Positions 7,825 to 15,113 of a stretch of DNA of 32,311 bases are shown piece after piece. The notes below the pieces were generated by a model. It was not told the origin of the DNA. It did not search any database and was given only the letters and a program-made list of their open reading frames with translations. How positions within the stretch are numbered: position 1 is the first letter of the stretch; each line of letters opens with the position of its first letter. A program made the position numbers and the translations under genes. Origin of the DNA: Chloroflexota bacterium (lineage in GTDB: Bacteria > Chloroflexota > Anaerolineae > Aggregatilineales > Phototrophicaceae); the NCBI GenBank assembly GCA_011523705.1, contig WTGC01000007.1, positions 1 through 32,311 of the forward strand. The letters are read 5' to 3'.

Positions 7825-7837
7825 GGGGGGTGTCCTG

Positions 7838-7865
7838 TTGGTCAGTGCGGTGGGGGGATTATAGC
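7838..7865 (+). promoter_or_regulatory. Putative promoter for the OLD-family gene
   Basis: TTGGTC (7838-7843), a 16-nt spacer and TATAGC (7860-7865). Transcription from here would give a leader of about 38 nt to the ribosome site and ATG at 7910. Assigned by eye. Confidence 0.35.
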
Positions 7866-7897
7866 AGACTTAGCCGAATTCAGTCTTAAGCATTCAC

Positions 7898-7918
7898 GAG
7901 GAGAAACGTATGTGCTAG
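7898..7918 (+). promoter_or_regulatory. Strong ribosome site with ATG-TGC-TAG mini-ORF, in frame with the OLD gene
   Basis: GAGGAG (7898-7903) lies 6 nt before an ATG (7910). The third codon is TAG (7916-7918). This frame then stays open for 13 codons into the ATG at 7958 and the ATPase coding region. It is either an amber mutation in the original start region or a two-codon leader ORF. The ATG at 7958 itself has only a weak GAG 12 nt upstream. Confidence 0.5.
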
Positions 7919-7957
7919 AGTTACCAGCATATCATCCGTGACGAGATTGTAAGTGCA

Positions 7958-9817
7958 ATGGACATTGTCAGTAAAATTGAAATCAACAACTTCCGTTCGA
8001 TTTACAAATTGGAGGTCGACAGATTATCTCACGTCAACGTGTTTTCTGGATTAAATGACGTTGGGAAGTCAAATGTAATAAAGGCGCTGAATCTGTTCTT
8101 TAACAATCAGGTTGACTGGCAGACAGAGTTGGATTTCGAGCGAGACACAAATACATTCCACGCAAGCAAGCCGAGAAACTGGAAAACAAAAAAATTGATA
8201 GCGGTAAAGTTGACATTTGAGAGACCTAGAAACAGATTTCACAGCTTGCCCGAGACTTTTTGGGTTAAGAGACAATGGGACAATGCGCGATTGACACAAC
8301 CGCGGGAGACGTTCGGTGGTTTAAAGGGCGAGATTACCGATAGCAGAAAAAGGAGCTCGATAACGAAGTTTCTAAAGCGCTGCCGATTCTTTTACGTTCC
8401 CGCAATACGAGGTCAGACTTACTTTCGACACTTGATTCAAAGCCTTGCGGCTTCTCTTGTAGAACAACCTAGCACAGAATTGGAAGAGGCAAGTAAGCAC
8501 GTAGAATACGCAATCAGCAATAGGAGTGCAGTACTGATTGCTGAGCTTCAAGCGATCACGCAGTTAGATTTTGAATTGCAATTGCCTAGTAGCCTGCGTA
8601 CCTTGCTTGAAGCCGCCACATTTCACACGCAGGGACAAATACCGTTGCATTTGCGCGGCGACGGAATCCAGAGCTTGACGGTACCTGTGGTACTTTCGTA
8701 CTTGAGTAAGGAGTCAACCGGCGATTTCTATTTCTGGGCACTTGAAGAACCGGAGAACTCACTGGAGTATATCAAGTCTACGGAGTTGGCTGATCGGATT
8801 GACTCTGTCTACTCGGATGATGCACAGATCTTCATGAGTACACATTCGCCCACTTTTGTAGCGATGCGTAACACACGGACTTCGGTCTATAGAACATTCA
8901 AGGAAGTAGCAAAGTACGAACAAACGGACTATCAGGAATTCGTTACGAATGTTCAGGCTGTTGCCCTTCGAGGCACGATAAATGATGAATACCTGCTGCC
9001 GGAAGAGTTAGGATTCTTTCAAATTGCAGAGGAATTTGACTCTAAAATGAGAAAACTGATCAAGAAAAGAGAAGGGGAAATTCTGCTTCTTAAGGAGAAA
9101 AACAGGCAACTTACCGAGCCAACGTTACTTGTAGAAGGCATATCGGACAAGCAAATCGTCGAGGAAGCATGGAATCGTCTGTATTCAGAACTTATTCCAT
9201 TCAAGATATTAGACGGAAAAAGCGCAGACAGAGTCAAAGCGCGTACACTTGAGTGGGCAGGGATTAACGAAAATAGAATGTGCGCTCTCTTGGACAATGA
9301 TCACAAGGGGTTACAGGCTTTCGACGGAATAAAGAAGTGTCGTCAGTATTCCGTTCAAGATAAGAGCCGCAAGTTCAACAAACAGTGTGTTTTGGCGAGT
9401 CAGGTGATGGCTCTCACTCTACCCATACCCAGTTTCTACAATCGTACACGACATGCTAGAAACCGCAATCTTCCCATAGAGTGGTATTTCTCCGATACGC
9501 GTCTCGATAAGATAGACAGCGATTCGCCCGAGGGCCTATATCGTAAAGACTCATTTGTGGAGATGCAAGGAAACTCGTTCAAAGTGCTTCCGGTTGGCCA
9601 AGATCGTCTACAATCCAATCTAAATGACGAGACGGTAGGGCCAGAGAATCGACTGTTGACTGATTCAGGCAAAGAGTACCTTGCAAATAACTTAGATGAC
9701 TTTGATGACCGCGAGTTCCTCAATTTCCACTCGCTCTTTACTGTTGTTGTGGGACATCTTGACCCAACAATTCAGCTTCGCTTGAGAGACCATTTGAAAG
9801 ACGCGCTACCACTATAG
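7958..9817 (+). CDS. OLD-family ATPase with C-terminal Toprim nuclease domain (probable phage defence)
   Basis: 619-aa protein with an N-terminal ABC/SMC-like ATPase and a C-terminal Toprim domain, the architecture of OLD nucleases and GajA-like defence proteins. IEINNFRSI is the usual first strand. Walker A is GLNDVGKSN (31-39). HLRGDGIQSL (231-240) is the signature region. Walker B is FWALEEPEN (259-267) with an STHSP switch histidine at 294-298. A coiled segment at about 357-386 leads to Toprim: TLLVEGISDK with Glu393, then ALLDNDH with Asp446 and Asp448. It is a single gene with no helicase partner, so a class 1-like OLD. It is clearly AT-richer than surrounding genes, indicating transfer. 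The start at 7958 follows family alignment; see the amber codon upstream. Target is unknown. Confidence 0.85.
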   Translation: MDIVSKIEINNFRSIYKLEVDRLSHVNVFSGLNDVGKSNVIKALNLFFNNQVDWQTELDFERDTNTFHASKPRNWKTKKLIAVKLTFERPRNRFHSLPETFWVKRQWDNARLTQPRETFGGLKGEITDSRKRSSITKFLKRCRFFYVPAIRGQTYFRHLIQSLAASLVEQPSTELEEASKHVEYAISNRSAVLIAELQAITQLDFELQLPSSLRTLLEAATFHTQGQIPLHLRGDGIQSLTVPVVLSYLSKESTGDFYFWALEEPENSLEYIKSTELADRIDSVYSDDAQIFMSTHSPTFVAMRNTRTSVYRTFKEVAKYEQTDYQEFVTNVQAVALRGTINDEYLLPEELGFFQIAEEFDSKMRKLIKKREGEILLLKEKNRQLTEPTLLVEGISDKQIVEEAWNRLYSELIPFKILDGKSADRVKARTLEWAGINENRMCALLDNDHKGLQAFDGIKKCRQYSVQDKSRKFNKQCVLASQVMALTLPIPSFYNRTRHARNRNLPIEWYFSDTRLDKIDSDSPEGLYRKDSFVEMQGNSFKVLPVGQDRLQSNLNDETVGPENRLLTDSGKEYLANNLDDFDDREFLNFHSLFTVVVGHLDPTIQLRLRDHLKDALPL

Positions 9818-9827
9818 AGCGCTCTCA

Positions 9828-10601
9828 TTACACCGCCGGCCAGGGCCGATTCGGACCCGCGCCCGGCTGCGGGAAGAGCCCCTCCGCCAGCAGGCGATCG
9901 ACGCGATATTCCAGCATGCGCATCTCAATCGGCGACAGCAGCTCAGCCATGCCGCGCGTGTAGTCGTCGTTCGCATCGCCCAGCCGCCCGCAGAGGACGC
10001 GCAGATCCGCGAGGATCGCGGCTGGAATCGGCATGCCGGCGAAATCCCAAATCACCGTGCGCAGCTTCTCGCTGGCGTTGAAGGTCAAGCCATGGTCGAT
10101 GCCCCAGAGCTGCCCGTCTTGGTCGACCAGGCAATGCCCGCCTTTGCGGTCGGCATTGTTGGCGATGGCGTCGAAGATGGCCATGCGCTCCAGCTGGGGC
10201 AGCAATTCCGGATTATCGAAAGTGTAGTAATGCTCTTCCGGATCGTGGTCGATGAAGAGCTGCACCGAGCCGATGCCGCGGGTGCCGGCGCGCAGGAGCG
10301 TGGGCGGCACCAGATTCCAGCTCAGAGCCTGCGCGGTCAGGTATGCGGCCGTCTCGCGGTTGCAGAGTGTGCCATCGGGGAAATCCCATAGCGGGCGCTC
10401 GCCGCGGCGCGGTTTGTAAATCGCCAGCAGCCGCGTGTCTTGGCGCACCAGATTAACCAGAAAGGTGTAGTTGGAGCCCCAGCGCATCAATCCGACTTCT
10501 TCGTCCATCTCGCCCCCTTCGAGCACGGCGATGGCATCGTCGAGGGAGATGCAGACTGGTTCATCGAGGGCGCGGGCGGTGTAGACGCGGGTGACGCTCA
10601 T
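9828..10601 (-). CDS. SCO1664-family protein, PI3/4-kinase-like
   Basis: 257-aa member of the SCO1664 family (TIGR03843), described as distantly related to phosphatidylinositol 3/4-kinases and part of an uncharacterised three-gene system. Kinase-like residues are visible: Lys63 in AIYKPRRGERPLWDFP (ATP lysine), the catalytic-loop-like NNADRKGGHC (148-157) and GIDHG (167-171) in place of DFG. There is no signal peptide or membrane segment. Its usual partners lie upstream on the same strand (DUF3090 at 11931, phosphomutase at 12562), but two Uma2 genes separate them. The start at 10601 begins directly at the conserved region; the ribosome site is weak. The substrate is unknown; a small-molecule kinase role is inferred. 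Confidence 0.85.
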   Translation of the reverse strand: MSVTRVYTARALDEPVCISLDDAIAVLEGGEMDEEVGLMRWGSNYTFLVNLVRQDTRLLAIYKPRRGERPLWDFPDGTLCNRETAAYLTAQALSWNLVPPTLLRAGTRGIGSVQLFIDHDPEEHYYTFDNPELLPQLERMAIFDAIANNADRKGGHCLVDQDGQLWGIDHGLTFNASEKLRTVIWDFAGMPIPAAILADLRVLCGRLGDANDDYTRGMAELLSPIEMRMLEYRVDRLLAEGLFPQPGAGPNRPWPAV

Positions 10602-10685
10602 GGCGGCTGACCAGGCTAGTGAAGAGGCTGCGAATATTGTAGCTTGTTGGGAAGCGCCGATGCAAGCAGGCGGCGGCGCGGGGGA

Positions 10686-11249
10686 TCAGGCGCCCGGATT
10701 CACGCTGCGATAGACGTCAGCCAGGCGGAGTGTGCAGCCGAGCGGTTCCGGCGCAATCTCGTCAGACAGGTCGGAGAATTGCCGCGAAGGCCAGCCGCTT
10801 TCGCTGCGTGTATACCACAGAGCGAACACACGCTCCTGATCGAGAATCAGGTATCCCTGAATGCTGGGCATAGCGCCATAAAGCTCAAGCTTGCGCACAC
10901 GGTCCCGCTCAATAGACGAGGGTGAAGTGACTTCAACCACAACAACGGGGTTGAGCAAGGTGGTCGTCCCGTGGTCCGTCTCCGCCTCGCCACAGACAGC
11001 GCTTAAATCCGGATAGAGGTAGCGCGTGGGACTGACGCCGACGCGCATGTGGCTGGTATGAAGCCGACAATCGGAGCCCATCAACTGTAAACCAAGGTTG
11101 AGCGTAATGTTCATAGTTATCTGGTCGTGATTCAATGTGCCGCCGGTCATGGGGAAAATCTCTCCGTCGATGTATTCGTGTTTGATCTCGCTCTCGGCTT
11201 CCAGCACGAAATATTGTTCCACCGTGAGTTTCTGGATTTCTATCGCCAT
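10686..11249 (-). CDS. Uma2-family putative endonuclease (DUF820), copy B
   Basis: 187-aa PD-(D/E)xK-fold protein of the Uma2 family, abundant in Cyanobacteria and Chloroflexi and of unknown cellular role. It starts with LTVEQYFVLEAESEIKHEYIDGEIFPM, in which the Glu before YIDGEI is conserved. The nuclease core is YLYPDLSAVCGE (YPDL) followed by VVVEVTSPSS, where the Ser-Pro-Ser segment replaces the classical ExK, then RDRVRKLELYGAMPSIQGYLILD. GGAGG stands 7 nt before the ATG at 11249. It is a tandem duplicate of the gene at 11286, identical over 226 bp in the C-terminal half but diverged around residues 42-60. Confidence 0.88.
   Translation of the reverse strand: MAIEIQKLTVEQYFVLEAESEIKHEYIDGEIFPMTGGTLNHDQITMNITLNLGLQLMGSDCRLHTSHMRVGVSPTRYLYPDLSAVCGEAETDHGTTTLLNPVVVVEVTSPSSIERDRVRKLELYGAMPSIQGYLILDQERVFALWYTRSESGWPSRQFSDLSDEIAPEPLGCTLRLADVYRSVNPGA
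10754..10979. repeat. 226-bp identical block, copy 1
   Basis: Matches 11354-11579 base for base, at an offset of exactly 600 bp. It lies inside the Uma2 coding region. Bases on both sides differ, so the block has sharp ends, as left by gene conversion. Confidence 0.95.
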
Positions 11250-11285
11250 CGTCTTGCCTCCATCGCGCTCAAATCGCTTCGGAAC

Positions 11286-11849
11286 CTAGGAAGCCAGATT
11301 CACGCTGCGATAGACGTTAGCCAGCCGCAGCGCGCAACCGAGCGGCTCCAGCTCAATCTCGTCAGACAGGTCGGAGAATTGCCGCGAAGGCCAGCCGCTT
11401 TCGCTGCGTGTATACCACAGAGCGAACACACGCTCCTGATCGAGAATCAGGTATCCCTGAATGCTGGGCATAGCGCCATAAAGCTCAAGCTTGCGCACAC
11501 GGTCCCGCTCAATAGACGAGGGTGAAGTGACTTCAACCACAACAACGGGGTTGAGCAAGGTGGTCGTCCCGTGGTCCGTTTCCGCCTCTCCACAGGCCGC
11601 CGTTAAGTCCGGATAGACGTAACGCGTGGGACTGAGGCCGACGCGCATGTGGCTGGTATGAAGCCGACAGTCGGAGCCAATCAATTGCGGAAAAAGCGCG
11701 CCAGTCAAGTTCATGATAACTGTGTCGTGATTCAATGTGCCACCCGGCATGGGGAAAATCTCTCCGTCGATGTATTCGTGTTTAATCTCGCTCTCGGCTT
11801 CCAGCGCGAGATACTGTTCCACTGTAAGTTGCTGGATTTCTATCGCCAT
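11286..11849 (-). CDS. Uma2-family putative endonuclease (DUF820), copy A
   Basis: 187-aa paralogue of the gene at 10686, same length. It differs mainly in the segment after the first conserved block (LNHDTVIMNLTGALFPQLIGSDC here, versus ITMNITLNLGLQLMGSDC in the other copy) and at the extreme C-terminus. The core YVYPDLTAACGE, VVVEVTSPSS and KLELYGAMPSIQGYLILD is intact, so both copies look functional. The start at 11849 has GGAG about 12 nt upstream. It lies 81 bp downstream of DUF3090 and 36 bp upstream of copy B, all in the same direction. The family's role in the cell is not established; mobility by duplication is common. Confidence 0.88.
   Translation of the reverse strand: MAIEIQQLTVEQYLALEAESEIKHEYIDGEIFPMPGGTLNHDTVIMNLTGALFPQLIGSDCRLHTSHMRVGLSPTRYVYPDLTAACGEAETDHGTTTLLNPVVVVEVTSPSSIERDRVRKLELYGAMPSIQGYLILDQERVFALWYTRSESGWPSRQFSDLSDEIELEPLGCALRLANVYRSVNLAS
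11354..11579. repeat. 226-bp identical block, copy 2
   Basis: Partner of 10754-10979. The first mismatches are at 11353 and 11580. Confidence 0.95.
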
Positions 11850-11930
11850 TTGTCAATCTCGCTCCGCCAATCTCTTTGTCCGCTGTGCCGCTGGTTAGCG
11901 CCCCTGCACCTGCGGAGGCAGTACGATCAG

Positions 11931-12494
11931 TTACGCCCAGTAGAAAATGATCCGTCCATTCTGTTTGGCATCGGGGCGGCCCGATTTCACCGTATCCATC
12001 GTGTGCAAGCTCAGGGCGCGCATCTGCTCGCGCGTGCACCACATGCGAACGACTTGCGGCTCGCCATCAGCCCCTTCAAACAAGTTGTAAGCCGCCTGTT
12101 CTTCGTCATCGTCCAGGTCGTCGATATCGAGATCTTCGTCGGTTTCGCTCGAATCTTGCGGCACGAATTCCTGGGCGACCAAGATGATCTTGTTGTCGTT
12201 CGGCTCATACGCCAAGCCCATCTGAGAGATGCGAAACAGCGGCTCAATCGGTTCACGCAGCGCCATATCCAGCTTGCTGAAATCGGCTTCGGTCCTCGTG
12301 TTGTCCTGCTCGTCGATATCATCAAGCAGTTCGGCGATGGCCGAGGACAGCGCGTGCGCCTGCTCCTTTTCAATGGTGAAAGAGACCAAGCGGTTGTCTT
12401 GCCCGGCTTGCAGGTGAAAGGTGCGTTTGCCCTTGGGTCCGATGGTGCCGATGGTAACAAAGTCAACCGGATTGAGTTCGATTACATTTCCCAT
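11931..12494 (-). CDS. DUF3090-family protein lacking the C-terminal zinc knuckle
   Basis: 187-aa protein of the DUF3090 family (TIGR03847), second member of the actinobacterial three-gene system. The fold-forming N-terminus VDFVTIGTIGPKGKRTFHLQAG and the later KIILVAQEF, VVRMWCTREQMRAL are typical. From memory, family members end with a Cys-rich knuckle (CPxCGxPxDPxGHxCPR-like); here the tail reads SGRPDAKQNGRIIFYWA with no cysteine, so the metal site is gone. A long acidic insert (SSETDEDLDIDDLDDDEE) is also present. ATG 12494 was chosen over 12506 because GGAGG sits 5 nt before it. It follows the phosphomutase gene by 67 bp. Function unknown. Confidence 0.8.
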   Translation of the reverse strand: MGNVIELNPVDFVTIGTIGPKGKRTFHLQAGQDNRLVSFTIEKEQAHALSSAIAELLDDIDEQDNTRTEADFSKLDMALREPIEPLFRISQMGLAYEPNDNKIILVAQEFVPQDSSETDEDLDIDDLDDDEEQAAYNLFEGADGEPQVVRMWCTREQMRALSLHTMDTVKSGRPDAKQNGRIIFYWA

Positions 12495-12561
12495 TGTTTC
12501 CTCCATCTACAAGCATTGTACCCGCAACCTGTAGAATGAGTCTCTCGAAATCCCGGCGCCG

Positions 12562-13218
12562 TTATTCGCCCGGGTCTGATGCCGCATCGGGCGCCGGCCG
12601 CGCTTTTTTCAGTTCCAGCAGATGAGCGAAATCGTTCATGCCGATGATGAAAGGCCGGTTGTGCCCCAGATGCAGCGTGCTAATCGACGCCGGCGAGATC
12701 ACAATCCGCTGAAATACATCCAGGTGCATGCCCAAGTAATGGGCGAGCGCCATCTTGATCAGATCGGCGTGAAAGACCAGCGCGATCATCTGCTCAGGAT
12801 GCTCTCGCACGAGCGCTTCGATCGCGTTGACGATTCGCGTTTGTACGCCGCGCATCGTCTCGCCATTGGGGAAGCGGGCGCGCGAGGGATATTCCTGCAC
12901 CACCGCCCACATTTTTCGCCGCTGCAGCTCGCTGATCGCTTTGCCTTGCCAAGCTCCGTATTCAACTTCGGTGATCTCGGGACGCGCCTCGACGGTCAAC
13001 TTCGGATGATGTTTGACGATGGCGGCGGCGGTCTCCATGGTGCGATCCATCGGGCTGGAATAAATGCGGCCGAGCGGCGCTTGCGCCAGGCGGAGGCCCA
13101 GCGCTTCCGCCTGCGCCAAGCCTTCATCGTTGAGATGCACTCCCGCCATCCGCCCCGCCAGTTTGCCCGTCTTCACGAAGTCATTCACGGCATGTCGGAT
13201 GAGCAGAATCGTTGTCAT
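12562..13218 (-). CDS. Histidine phosphatase superfamily, MSMEG_4193-like phosphomutase
   Basis: 218-aa phosphoglycerate-mutase-like enzyme matching the MSMEG_4193 subgroup (TIGR03848), the third member of the trio. The phospho-acceptor motif is LLIRHAV (Arg8, His9; Ala replaces the usual Gly). LAGRMAGVHLNDEGLAQA and IYSSPMDRTMETA (Arg59) follow. ITEVEYGAWQGK carries the acidic residue Glu86, and ALVFHADLIK provides the second histidine, His149. All catalytic positions except the RHG glycine are conventional. ATG 13218 is chosen because the motif must be near the N-terminus; upstream codons are non-homologous. It is probably first in a minus-strand run through DUF3090, the Uma2 pair and SCO1664. 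The substrate is unknown. Confidence 0.85.
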   Translation of the reverse strand: MTTILLIRHAVNDFVKTGKLAGRMAGVHLNDEGLAQAEALGLRLAQAPLGRIYSSPMDRTMETAAAIVKHHPKLTVEARPEITEVEYGAWQGKAISELQRRKMWAVVQEYPSRARFPNGETMRGVQTRIVNAIEALVREHPEQMIALVFHADLIKMALAHYLGMHLDVFQRIVISPASISTLHLGHNRPFIIGMNDFAHLLELKKARPAPDAASDPGE

Positions 13219-13352
13219 GAGAATGGCTCTAGTTGCGTGTTGGGCTGCGCCCGATGATAACATAATCTCATTCAGCTCGGCTAGTCGGCTTGCGTATCGG
13301 TTGTCGTTCGCGTGTAGATTAGGAAGCGCGAAATCACAGGAGGCAATAGCAT

Positions 13353-14171
13353 ATGAAATTCGCCATCAACTATTCACCGCAAGCGGAAAAATTATGGCGC
13401 GAGGGGCGCATCCAGGTCGATCTCTTCAAGTGTCCGGATTGGCTTGATCTGGTCGCGCAGGTGGGCGCGATCCATGATGTTTACGTGCATTGCGCGCTCC
13501 TCACTTGGCGCGGCGAGTTGGACGATGTCGACTTTGACCTGCTGCAGCGCTGGTTAGACACCACCGAGACGCAGGTCATCAATACGCATTTTGCGCTGGC
13601 GCTATCCGATTTCGCGCCAGGTAGCCGAATCACGCCAGAAGCGGTCGTTGAAAAGGCTTTGCGTGTTCTGTCACCGCTGTGCGAGCGCTTCGGCGCCGAG
13701 AATATCGTCATCGAGAATCTGCCCTATCCCGCACCCGCGGCCAGCTGGGAAGAAAGCCCGCTGCCCGCGGTCGTGGACCCATCGGTCATCACCGAAGTTG
13801 TCCACCGATTGGGATGCGGTTTGCTGTTGGATATTGCCCACGCCATCCGCGCTTGCGAAGGCAGCGGGCGCGCAGACGTCAAAGCCTATCTCAATGCGCT
13901 GCCGGTACACGCACTGCGCGAGCTGCACGTCGTCGGCATATTGCCCGAGCCGGACGACGAAGGCATTCGCCACGATCACTTCGCCATGACGGCGGCTGAC
14001 TGGGCAATGACCGAATGGGCGCTGGAGCAAATCCGCGCCGGCGCCTGGCGCGAGCCGGAGACCATGGCCTTCGAATACGGCGGCGTCGGCGAACGTTTCG
14101 CCTGGCGCAGCGAAGCAGCCGTCATTGCCGAGCAGGCGCCTCGCCTGTATCAGCTGGCGAAATCGGTGTGA
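13353..14171 (+). CDS. DUF692/MNIO-like TIM-barrel metalloenzyme
   Basis: 272-aa TIM-barrel protein resembling the DUF692 family, whose studied members (MbnB, TglH, ChrH) are multinuclear iron oxidases that modify peptide cysteines. Candidate metal ligands in order: His46 (VYVHCALL), His79 (INTHFAL), Glu121 (IVIENLP), Asp160 and His163 (GLLLDIAHAI, where the family commonly has DVNN), His192 (ELHVVGI), His207/Asp208/His209 (IRHDHF) and Glu241 (MAFEYGG). AGGAGG lies 9 nt before the ATG, so the start is secure. It diverges from the phosphomutase gene (134 bp between starts) and has no adjacent RiPP precursor or partner protein that I can see. A xylose-isomerase-like epimerase/endonuclease is the main alternative. 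Confidence 0.7.
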   Translation: MKFAINYSPQAEKLWREGRIQVDLFKCPDWLDLVAQVGAIHDVYVHCALLTWRGELDDVDFDLLQRWLDTTETQVINTHFALALSDFAPGSRITPEAVVEKALRVLSPLCERFGAENIVIENLPYPAPAASWEESPLPAVVDPSVITEVVHRLGCGLLLDIAHAIRACEGSGRADVKAYLNALPVHALRELHVVGILPEPDDEGIRHDHFAMTAADWAMTEWALEQIRAGAWREPETMAFEYGGVGERFAWRSEAAVIAEQAPRLYQLAKSV

Positions 14172-14257
14172 GGCGCGCTCTATCAGACCGTGTAAGGCTT
14201 GTCCGGACCTGCGCTCTGCTTGCCGCCTGATGGGTCCACTACATACCCCTCCCCCGG

Positions 14258-14283
14258 CCCCTCCCCGAATCATCGGGGAGGGG
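14258..14283. repeat. Family A hairpin, 10-bp stem
   Basis: CCCCTCCCCG (14258-14267) pairs with CGGGGAGGGG (14274-14283), followed by AGCTAA as in the longer copies at 27691 and, inverted, near 31596. Confidence 0.7.
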
Positions 14284-14430
14284 AGCTAAATTCAACATAC
14301 TCGGGGATTCTGCCAGAAGATTCGCCAATGAATGCAGATCTCGGCGAAACCTTCCCCGCATTGATATGGGGGGACCGAGGTGGGTAGACCCAATCGGGCG
14401 CCGATTCACTTTAGTAGCGGACAAGCCATG

Positions 14431-14453
14431 TAGGGGCGAGACTTGTCTCGCCC
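14431..14453. repeat. Family B hairpin
   Basis: TAGGGGCGAGACTTGTCTCG is followed by CCC. GGGCGAGAC and GTCTCGCCC are perfect inverses around two bases. Confidence 0.65.
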
Positions 14454-14606
14454 GCTGGCGCCTGCGATTTCGTGATATCTTGGGAATCTAAGGTGCGCCA
14501 CTACACATTCTTACCCTCGCTGATGTTCGCTATTTGATGAAAACTCGCTATGGCATTGCCGGCGTTTTGGTGATAAAGTCATCATGCAACGTGGTACAAG
14601 GAAGAC

Positions 14607-14753
14607 ATGAGCGTCTTTTCCACATTGGTGCAGTGGGTATGCACCCATCAGTCCCCAAGAGCGCAAAACCCGCGGCGAATGGTCCACACCGGTAGTGTGG
14701 CCTTGTTGGCCTCCGTTTACCGCTCAATCGCGGCTGTGGCAAAACCCGGTTAA
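14607..14753 (+). CDS. Possible 48-aa upstream ORF in the cold-shock leader
   Basis: ATG at 14607 with AAGGAAG immediately before it and TAA at 14751-14753, 28 nt before the cold-shock ATG. The product begins [15 protein letters not shown] and ends AAVAKPG; it has no recognised family. Both leader stems fall inside it, so it may be structured RNA rather than a gene. Listed because translation here could tune cold-shock expression. Confidence 0.25.
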   Translation: MSVFSTLVQWVCTHQSPRAQNPRRMVHTGSVALLASVYRSIAAVAKPG

Positions 14754-14781
14754 TCGTTTCTCTAGCAGGAGTAAGCAGAAG

Positions 14782-14997
14782 ATGTCCGAAGAACGTTCGC
14801 AAGGTACTGTCAAGTGGTTCAACGCCGAGAAGGGTTATGGCTTCATCTCCCAGGAAGATGGCGATGATCTGTTTGTACATTACAGCGAGATCCAGGGAAC
14901 CGGCTACCGCAGCCTCGACGAGGGCGCGCGCGTTGAATTCCTAATTACCGAAGGCCGCAAGGGCAAGCAAGCCAGCGCTGTGGCCGTGCTCGACTAG
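14782..14997 (+). CDS. csp: Cold-shock domain protein
   Basis: 71-aa single-stranded nucleic-acid-binding protein of the CspA family, an RNA chaperone in the cytoplasm. The five-strand OB fold is complete: [15 protein letters not shown] with RNP1 KGYGFI at 17-22, and DLFVHYSEI with RNP2 at 29-34. The later [19 protein letters not shown] and AVAVLD are typical. AGGAG lies 10 nt before the ATG at 14782. The gene has a long leader of about 200 nt, as many cold-shock genes do, with a possible upstream ORF, and it ends in a strong intrinsic terminator. It is apparently monocistronic. Whether it responds to cold cannot be told from sequence. Confidence 0.95.
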   Translation: MSEERSQGTVKWFNAEKGYGFISQEDGDDLFVHYSEIQGTGYRSLDEGARVEFLITEGRKGKQASAVAVLD

Positions 14998-15021
14998 TTC
15001 CGACCAATCAATTCAAATACC

Positions 15022-15055
15022 GAGCCCGTCTCATTTGAGGCGGGTTCATTGTTTT
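15022..15055 (+). terminator. Rho-independent terminator of the cold-shock gene
   Basis: GAGCCCGTCTC (15022-15032) pairs with GAGGCGGGTTC (15037-15047), 11 bp including two G-T pairs across a 4-nt loop, then ATTGTTTT. It starts 25 nt after the stop codon. Confidence 0.85.
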
Positions 15056-15113
15056 AGCGCGAAGTCTTCGTTCTATCCGGCGACCTGATCGCGCGTACAG
15101 ATTGTGAATATTT

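Larger units (their letters stand above)
14172..14781. other. 610-bp region with repeats and cold-shock leader
   Basis: Contains the GGCTTGTCCG motif (14187), a family A hairpin (14258-14283), a family B hairpin (14434-14453), and then from about 14520 a probable long 5' leader for the cold-shock gene. The leader has two small stems, TGGGT/ACCCA (14634-14647) and CCACAC/GTGTGG (14684-14700), and a 48-codon ORF at 14607-14753. No larger gene is convincing on either strand. Confidence 0.55.

Noticed and set aside
5539..7941. Very long plus-strand ORF (800 codons) through the methylase and GH5 genes
   Set aside because: It is antisense to two genes with clear catalytic motifs, has no ribosome site, and its product is Arg/Val-rich and low in motif content, as expected from a GC-rich shadow frame.
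13264..13352. RiPP precursor peptide beside the DUF692-like gene
   Set aside because: No ATG frame with a ribosome site and no Cys-rich peptide in this gap or in 14172-14600.
14172..14781. tRNA or other classical RNA gene
   Set aside because: No cloverleaf with the GGTTCRA-type arm or CCA end seen here or in any other gap.
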